In this document: positions 59,048 to 64,000 of the stretch, in pieces
Layout: every line of letters begins with the position of its first letter
Numbering within the stretch: position 1 is the stretch's first letter
Assembly: GCF_900186125.1 (NCBI RefSeq)
Contig: NZ_FYBQ01000009.1
Coordinates: 1-64,000 of the forward strand
From: Listeria goaensis
GTDB lineage: Bacteria; Bacillota; Bacilli; Lactobacillales; Listeriaceae
Direction: 5' to 3'
Length of the DNA stretch: 64,000 nt
Notes under the pieces: generated by a model
Told to the model about the DNA's origin: nothing
Databases searched by the model: none
Seen by the model: the letters and a program-made list of their open reading frames with translations, nothing else
Position numbers and translations under genes: made by a program

Positions 59048-60045
59048 ATCTTTTTTGTGCTGCCTCGCTCAATCAACTTTAAATCGAGTAAACGATTTTT
59101 CATTTTTTCTTCTGGGCAAGCAATTTTTTGCAAGAGAAATTCGGCTGCAATCGCGCCAATTTCATAGATAGGCTGGCGAATGGTTGTAAGTGGCGGCGTC
59201 ATGAATTCCGAAAGTTCGATATCATCAAAGCCAATGACCGATAAATCCTCTGGAATTTTAATCCCCTTATCAAAAAGAAAGCGATAAAGTCCGACAGCCA
59301 TTAAATCATTCGTTGCGAACACGCCTGTTACACCGCCTGCAAGCAACTTATCCCCAGCTTTAAATCCGCCGTCCATCGTCTGATCCCCGCTAGCAATCCA
59401 GTCTTCTGGTACGGTTATGCCCGCATCTTTCATACATGCCAAATAGCCTTCATAACGCTCAAATACGTTGTAAAATGAGTTGTCCGAAATAATAATCCCG
59501 ATTTTTTCGTGACCAAGTTCAAGTAAATGTTTGGTCGCCATATAACCGCCCTCATAGTCATCAACAGCAATTCGTCCTTCTTTTTGTTCATTTCGTTGTC
59601 GATCGAGTAAAATATACGGTTTCTTTTTTTCACGCATACGTTCGAATACTTTGGAAGCTAAAATATTTGGGCTGGCAATAATAAGTCCATCTACAGCGCG
59701 GTGTAGTAGTTCCTCCACATATCTATCTTCGCGCTCTTTATCATTGGAAGAGTTGCAAAGCATAATCATGTAATCATGTTGATTTAAATAGTCTTCTGCC
59801 CCTTTGACCATTTGCGAAAAAAAAGCATCCGTCACTTCTGGTACAACCATGCCAATTGTATTCGTATGATTCGTGACCATATTTTTAGCAAAAAAATTCG
59901 GTTTATACGCCATATCTTTTGCTGCTTTTAACACGCGATTTTTAGTTACCTCGCTAAACCTGTCCCCTTTTCCGTTTAAGATTTGCGAAATGGCCGTAAT
60001 CGAAACACCCGTTTTCTCCGCAATCTCCCGAATCGTTACACTCAT
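59044..60045 (-). CDS. LacI-family transcriptional regulator
   Basis: A 333-residue repressor: N-terminal helix-turn-helix and hinge VTIREIAEKTGVSITAISQILNGK, then a periplasmic-binding-like sensor (TIGMVVPEVTDAFFSQMVKGAE, VIGFDDIELSEFMTPPLTTIRQP). RbsR/CytR-like; effector unknown. Between deoC and pdp, so likely controls nucleoside/deoxyribose use. Its promoter contains a CGTTGCAACG palindrome, suggesting autoregulation. Confidence 0.9.
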   Translation of the reverse strand: MSVTIREIAEKTGVSITAISQILNGKGDRFSEVTKNRVLKAAKDMAYKPNFFAKNMVTNHTNTIGMVVPEVTDAFFSQMVKGAEDYLNQHDYMIMLCNSSNDKEREDRYVEELLHRAVDGLIIASPNILASKVFERMREKKKPYILLDRQRNEQKEGRIAVDDYEGGYMATKHLLELGHEKIGIIISDNSFYNVFERYEGYLACMKDAGITVPEDWIASGDQTMDGGFKAGDKLLAGGVTGVFATNDLMAVGLYRFLFDKGIKIPEDLSVIGFDDIELSEFMTPPLTTIRQPIYEIGAIAAEFLLQKIACPEEKMKNRLLDLKLIERGSTKKI

Positions 60046-60078
60046 GCCGTTCCCCCGCTTCCTTCAACGCTCCTCTTC

Positions 60079-60107
60079 ATCATACACTAAAGCGACAATC
60101 GTTGCAA
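60079..60107 (-). promoter_or_regulatory. Promoter of LacI-family gene with palindrome
   Basis: Minus strand -35 TTGCAA (60102-60107), 17-base spacer, -10 TATGAT (60079-60084). The -35 is inside the perfect palindrome CGTTGCAACG (60100-60109). Confidence 0.6.
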
Positions 60108-60141
60108 CGCTAGCAATGTAAACGCATACTATTTTATTTTA

Positions 60142-60169
60142 TAAAAAAGAAGCATGCCCGCATGCTTCC
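60142..60169 (-). terminator. Terminator after deoC
   Basis: Minus strand GAAGCATG-CGGG-CATGCTTC followed by TTTTTTATAAAAT, 11 bases after the deoC stop. Confidence 0.88.
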
Positions 60170-60179
60170 TCAAGTTATC

Positions 60180-60842
60180 CTAATAATCTGATGTACTCGT
60201 GCCGCCAGAAACAATAGCAACTCCCGCACTAGCGCCAATTCGTGTCGCACCTGCTTCAATCATCGCAAGAACATCTTCTTTTGTGCGTATGCCACCAGAT
60301 GCTTTTACCCCAATATTCGGTCCAACTGTTTTGCGCATTAAAGTAATATCAGCTGCAGTCGCACCGCCTGTTGAAAAGCCTGTTGAAGTTTTTACGAAAT
60401 CAGCTCCCGCTTTTACAGCTAGCTCACATGCACGCACTTTTTCATCGTCAGTTAATAAACATGTTTCAATAATCACTTTAACGAGTGTCCCATTCGCTGC
60501 ATCTACAACGGCTTTAATATCAGCAAGAACTGCGTCATCGTTACCGTCTTTTAGTTCGCCAATATTAATAACCATATCTACTTCCGTCGCGCCGTTTTGG
60601 ATAGCATCTTTCGTTTCAAAAGCTTTTACTTCTGCAGTGTTTGCCCCGAGCGGAAAACCAATAACCGTACAAACATCTACATCCGTTCCTGAAAGTGCTT
60701 CGCTTGCTAATTTTACCCATGTTGGATTGACGCAAACAGAAGCAAATTGATACTCTTTCGCTTCACTTGTTAGCTTTAAAATTGCCTCTTTGCTTGTTTC
60801 AGGTTTTAAAGCAGTGTGATCAATCATCTTCGCAATGTCCAT
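60180..60842 (-). CDS. deoC: Deoxyribose-phosphate aldolase
   Basis: Cleaves 2-deoxyribose-5-phosphate to acetaldehyde and glyceraldehyde-3-phosphate. A 220-residue TIM barrel: [18 protein letters not shown], Schiff-base Lys in [15 protein letters not shown], and VKASGGIRT. Works after deoB and pdp. Own promoter and terminator; RBS GAAGGAG. Confidence 0.95.
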   Translation of the reverse strand: MDIAKMIDHTALKPETSKEAILKLTSEAKEYQFASVCVNPTWVKLASEALSGTDVDVCTVIGFPLGANTAEVKAFETKDAIQNGATEVDMVINIGELKDGNDDAVLADIKAVVDAANGTLVKVIIETCLLTDDEKVRACELAVKAGADFVKTSTGFSTGGATAADITLMRKTVGPNIGVKASGGIRTKEDVLAMIEAGATRIGASAGVAIVSGGTSTSDY

Positions 60843-60874
60843 TATTCAAAACTCCTTCGATACGTGATATCTGT

Positions 60875-60903
60875 ATCTTAACCTAGTTTTCACTGAAATA
60901 CAA
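60875..60903 (-). promoter_or_regulatory. deoC promoter
   Basis: Minus strand -35 TTGTAT (60898-60903), 17-base spacer, -10 TAAGAT (60875-60880). Confidence 0.6.
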
Positions 60904-60908
60904 CGGAA

Positions 60909-60947
60909 TAAAAAAATCTAGCAAATATTTTTATTTGCTAGATTTTT
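60909..60947 (-). terminator. Terminator after cspB
   Basis: AAAAATCTAGCAAATA-loop-TATTTGCTAGATTTTT, a 16-bp perfect stem followed by T on the minus strand. Confidence 0.92.
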
Positions 60948-60966
60948 GGCTTGGTCAAACTGAAAA

Positions 60967-61167
60967 TTATAATTTAGTTACGTTTTCAGCTTGTGGGCCA
61001 CGTTGGCCTTCAACAACTTCAAATTCAACTTCTTGACCTTCGTCTAAAGTTTTGAATCCGTCGCCTTGGATAGCGCTGAAGTGTACGAATACATCGTCTC
61101 CGCCTTCAACTTCGATAAATCCAAAACCTTTTTCACTGTTGAACCATTTTACTTTACCTGTTTGCAT
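60967..61167 (-). CDS. cspB: Cold shock protein
   Basis: A 66-residue OB-fold RNA chaperone. [20 protein letters not shown] covers the RNP1 and RNP2 motifs ([14 protein letters not shown]). Listeria has several csp genes; this one has the genomic place of cspB (lmo2016), so the symbol rests on synteny with dapF/ileS. Strong RBS TTGGAGG and long leader. Confidence 0.93.
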   Translation of the reverse strand: MQTGKVKWFNSEKGFGFIEVEGGDDVFVHFSAIQGDGFKTLDEGQEVEFEVVEGQRGPQAENVTKL

Positions 61168-61280
61168 ATTTCACAAACCTCCAAAAATTTACTAATATGG
61201 CCTTTCTCAAAAAAAACAAACTGGTTCGAGCTAAACAACAAACAACCGAGTGCTTTTTTAAAAAAAATTCACATATTATA
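61168..61280 (-). promoter_or_regulatory. cspB leader and -10 region
   Basis: A leader of about 100 bases with U-rich runs, typical for cold-shock mRNAs whose 5' UTR changes fold with temperature. -10 TATAAT at 61275-61280 (minus); TTGTCA upstream is spaced only 13 bases, so the -35 is uncertain. No gene in the rest of the gap to 61465. Confidence 0.5.
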
Positions 61281-61465
61281 AAAAGTATTCAAATGACAAG
61301 GCGAATACCCTTTATAACATGTGAATAGTTCTCATCATTACTTCATGATACAACTTGCTTATTTTCTTATCAATATATTTATATTACATCGTTCTACTCT
61401 AAAATGCAAGTAAAAAGTAAGGCGTTTACATGATTGAAAATTCCAACCCTTTTATAAAACTTAAT

Positions 61466-61509
61466 AAAAAAAGTGAAGCTTTCAGCATCTTTTCTGAAAA
61501 ACTTCACTT
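61466..61509 (-). terminator. Terminator after PAP2 gene
   Basis: Minus strand AAGTGAAG-TTTTTCAG ... CTGAAAG-CTTCACTT followed by TTTTTTT. Confidence 0.9.
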
Positions 61510-61521
61510 CAATTTGTTTGC

Positions 61522-62220
61522 TTATTCTACAACACTTTTATCGTTAAGACGCCATTTTTTTAACATATCATGAAGTGGCTTGCGAACTAAGAAATAAACA
61601 CCTGTCGAAAGGAAAATCGATGCCATTCCGAATAAGAAACCTCCCAATACGTCTGTCGGGAAATGAACGCCTAAGTAAACACGAGAATACATCACATAGC
61701 AAATGATAAATAGTCCTACTACACCTACAACAATTTTCAGCCACATTTGACGCACCGTGAAAATCAAAAATAGTGCTGCTAATCCATAAAACACGCTTGT
61801 TGCCGTCACATGCCCACTTGGGTAACTATAGCCAGTTTCAGAAATCAACCAATTTACTGAATCTGGGCGAGTGCGTTCAACTAAGTTTTTGAACAGTAAA
61901 TTCAAAACGACTCCGCAAAGTAAAACTGTTCCACCGAACCATAGTCCAACTACAAATTTTCTCAAAATAAATAAGACAATCACGACGATAATCGTCATCA
62001 CTATGATGTATTCAGCAGAACCAAAATGGGTCAGGAATTCAACCATGTTTGTCGTGCTCGGTTTAATGTTTCCTTCCCTAATACGTTCAATCCACATTAA
62101 ATCAAATTTCGCAACCCATCTTTGTTCCGATGCCACACTCATAAGTTCAATCAAAAATAGTAAAAGAGCAAATCCTCCTATGACAAAAAGTGGCAAAGCT
62201 TTCTTTCGATTTGTATTCAT
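61522..62220 (-). CDS. PAP2-family membrane phosphatase
   Basis: A 232-residue protein with about six membrane helices. The three PAP2 motifs are KNLVERTRP, SYPSGH and SRVYLGVHFPTDVLGG. Probable substrates are undecaprenyl diphosphate or phosphatidylglycerol-phosphate, acting on the outer membrane face; which one cannot be told. Eleven bases after the dapF ATG on the same strand, so likely co-transcribed. Confidence 0.9.
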   Translation of the reverse strand: MNTNRKKALPLFVIGGFALLLFLIELMSVASEQRWVAKFDLMWIERIREGNIKPSTTNMVEFLTHFGSAEYIIVMTIIVVIVLFILRKFVVGLWFGGTVLLCGVVLNLLFKNLVERTRPDSVNWLISETGYSYPSGHVTATSVFYGLAALFLIFTVRQMWLKIVVGVVGLFIICYVMYSRVYLGVHFPTDVLGGFLFGMASIFLSTGVYFLVRKPLHDMLKKWRLNDKSVVE

Positions 62221-62231
62221 AAATTCTCTCC

Positions 62232-63200
62232 TTATTTTGTATCATTTAAAAATTGTTCCACTTCACGAACCATCTTTAGATAATTTTCCTGCTCACCCGT
62301 TTCAGAAAAAGCGGTAACTTCAAAACCATTATCACTCAACTCAAAAGTCCCAAAAGCCGTAAATGTCGCATTTCCGATAAGTTGGATGGATTTTTCATCC
62401 GCCTTCACACGAACACGTCCACCATCATTATAAACGTCAAGCACCTCATCCAGTTTATCATGGTCGATGAGTTTTTTAATCAGACTAGAGGCCGACATCG
62501 CCGTTCCACATGCATTAGTGAAGCCTACTCCTCGCTCATACGTGCGCACAAAAATCTTTTCCGGCGTAAGCTTACGAACAAAACTAACATTGACACCGTC
62601 CGGAAAATAGGGATTTTCCCCGTTCAAATAATGCGAGAGCTCCTCCTGCTTACTCGATTCCAAAACGGCCTGACTAGTAAACGTAATCAAGTGCGGATTC
62701 GGCACCGCCACCGCAGAAAAAGTCAGTTCGTCATCAAATTCAGGGATTTTTTCATTCAAAAGTTCTTTTTTCTCGTAGTTAAAAGGGAGGCTTCCTAAGT
62801 CAAACAAAACGGGTGAAATTTCGACTTGATAGGTTGGAATGTCATAGCCGAGCGATTCATTTTTCTGAACCAAAAGATCCGCTTTCATCGTTTCAACTTT
62901 CGCCTCGTTTAAGTTTGCCTTCTCAAGCAAATAACGCGCGACCGTCCGAAGACCATTCCCACACATCGAAGCTTCCGAGCCATCCGCGTTAAAAACACGC
63001 ATTTTCCCAATTGTACCCGCACGCCCAGTACTCACAAATAAAATTCCGTCAGCACCACGTAGTGCATTATCGCGCGCACAAATTAAAAGCGCCAAATTAG
63101 TTCGTCTTTCATCAGACCAATTTTCGATGTCATTTAAACGTTCATCGATGATAAAAAAGTCGTTTTGTGAGCCATGAACTTTAATAAACTCTATTTTCAT
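62232..63200 (-). CDS. dapF: Diaminopimelate epimerase
   Basis: Converts LL- to meso-diaminopimelate for peptidoglycan and lysine. Both catalytic cysteines are visible: NADGSEASMCGNGLRT and GVGFTNACGTAMSAS. At 322 residues it is longer than the usual ~275, as in other Listeria forms; the extra sequence includes the acidic C-terminus (ENYLKMVREVEQFLNDTK). Feeds LysA at 28.6-29.9 kb. Confidence 0.93.
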   Translation of the reverse strand: MKIEFIKVHGSQNDFFIIDERLNDIENWSDERRTNLALLICARDNALRGADGILFVSTGRAGTIGKMRVFNADGSEASMCGNGLRTVARYLLEKANLNEAKVETMKADLLVQKNESLGYDIPTYQVEISPVLFDLGSLPFNYEKKELLNEKIPEFDDELTFSAVAVPNPHLITFTSQAVLESSKQEELSHYLNGENPYFPDGVNVSFVRKLTPEKIFVRTYERGVGFTNACGTAMSASSLIKKLIDHDKLDEVLDVYNDGGRVRVKADEKSIQLIGNATFTAFGTFELSDNGFEVTAFSETGEQENYLKMVREVEQFLNDTK

Positions 63201-63270
63201 TGCGTCAAAACTCCTCTCACTTTTTTATTAAGGAAAAGGGAGGTCGCTAGTAACGCCCTCCTCTACTCCT

Positions 63271-64000
63271 TTAATAGTTTTCCGTTACAATTGTCGCACA
63301 ACGTCCGCAAAGCGTTGGATGAAGCGCATCTACGCCAACATCTTTTTTCACAACGCGGCAACGTTCACATGTTTCGCCTTCTGCTACTGTGATTTCTACG
63401 GCAACATGTTCACCTTTTACGGCTTGTTCATTCGCTTTTTCTAAACCAACGACCAGTTCGAAATCCGATACAATAAAGAGCTGCGCAAAGTCACCTTGTA
63501 AGGAGTTAAATAGTTGTTCACCTTCTGCATCAACGTAAAGCGTTACTTTCGCTAGCATGGACTTCCCAATTAGTTTCTCATTTCGCGCTTCTTCAAGTGC
63601 TTTTTGGACGTCATCACGCACACGGAGGAATGCATCCCATTTTGTTACTAAATCAGCAGTATCTGCGTAATTTTGAACTTCTGGAAGATCTTCTAAGTGA
63701 ATGCTAGACGATTGTTCCCCGTTTAAATGGTACCACACTTCATCTGATGTATGTGGTAAAATTGGCGCCAGTAGTTTAGCCAGAGAAGAAGCGGCTTCGT
63801 AAAAGACTGTTTGCATTGCACGACGATCCGAGCTATTTGCCGCTTCGATGTATACGACATCTTTCGCGAAATCCATGTAGAACTGGCTTAGCATAACCGT
63901 ACAGAAGTTATTGATTTGATGATAAATCGTCGAGAATTCGAACTTTTCATAGCCATTACGGACATTTTGCGTAAGCTCATTCAGTTTCACAAGCATAAAT
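63271..64000 (-). CDS. ileS: Isoleucyl-tRNA synthetase, C-terminal part (runs off window)
   Basis: About 243 codons from the right edge to TAA at 63271. The frame stays open upstream of the ATG at 63996, so the true start lies beyond 64000. The segment holds the anticodon-binding helix bundle ([16 protein letters not shown]) and the C-terminal zinc finger ([15 protein letters not shown] ... CGRC) of IleRS. Its T-box leader, if any, is outside. A weak hairpin (GGAGG/CCTCC, 63236-63260) follows. Confidence 0.93.
   Translation of the reverse strand, partial: FMLVKLNELTQNVRNGYEKFEFSTIYHQINNFCTVMLSQFYMDFAKDVVYIEAANSSDRRAMQTVFYEAASSLAKLLAPILPHTSDEVWYHLNGEQSSSIHLEDLPEVQNYADTADLVTKWDAFLRVRDDVQKALEEARNEKLIGKSMLAKVTLYVDAEGEQLFNSLQGDFAQLFIVSDFELVVGLEKANEQAVKGEHVAVEITVAEGETCERCRVVKKDVGVDALHPTLCGRCATIVTENY

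Noticed and set aside
60199-60750. 183-codon plus-strand frame opposite deoC
   Set aside because: Antisense of deoC with Ser/Ala/Thr-rich low-complexity translation and no RBS.

Overview
The window is a chromosomal segment of a low-GC Firmicute, almost certainly a Listeria-type bacterium. The order aroC-aroB-aroH-hisC-tyrA-aroA, ndk-hepT-menG-hepS, rpsA-cmk, recS-ypbB-fer, ribU, resDE, scpAB-lysA-punA-deoB-xerD-fur, and then ilvD-ilvB-ilvH-ilvC-leuABCD-ilvA is the order I know from Listeria. The ilv operon starts with a short leader peptide and attenuator (Listeria Rli60 type) instead of the T-box found in Bacillus. Several differences from my memory of L. monocytogenes EGD-e suggest another Listeria species: a WxL surface-protein locus beside two tRNA genes, an fhuC without fhuDBG, no alsD between ilvA and pdp, and no hup/gpsA/der between folE and rpsA. 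No tools were used; species assignment is inference.

Layout. 1-358: 5' end of a probable LXG-type (type VII secretion) polymorphic toxin gene preceded by a 46-residue helper-like ORF. 506-10334 (minus): chorismate/aromatic amino acid operon, then ndk and the menaquinone side-chain genes hepT-menG-hepS, then folE. 10477-10745: tRNA-Glu/tRNA-Asp unit. 10825-15113: three-gene WxL locus with an internal terminator. 15427-22195: rpsA, cmk, asparaginase, LysM protein, recS, ypbB, ferredoxin. 22196-23102: riboflavin transporter ribU with a complete FMN riboswitch. 23185-33552: thioesterase, ResDE, rluB-scpB-scpA-lysA, xerD-deoB-punA and fur. 33553-35690: Fur/PerR-like control region with a duplicated 27-bp element, fhuC and a flavodoxin/ferredoxin reductase. 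35772-46146: stand-alone housekeeping genes (nudF, xpaC-telA, dinB, rnz, zwf, ung, yueI and small or unknown genes). 46294-57601: branched-chain amino acid operon and its regulatory region. 57638-60842: nucleoside catabolism (pdp, LacI-family regulator, deoC). 60967-64000: cspB, a PAP2 phosphatase, dapF and the 3' part of ileS.

The window combines amino-acid anabolism (aromatic, branched-chain, lysine/diaminopimelate), quinone synthesis tied to the respiratory sensor ResDE, pentose and nucleoside metabolism, iron/redox control and cell-surface display. The least ordinary items are the LXG toxin fragment, the WxL locus, the duplicated operator between fur and fhuC, and the ilv leader with an extra copy of the attenuator arm. 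No CRISPR array, insertion sequence, prophage or rRNA gene was seen.
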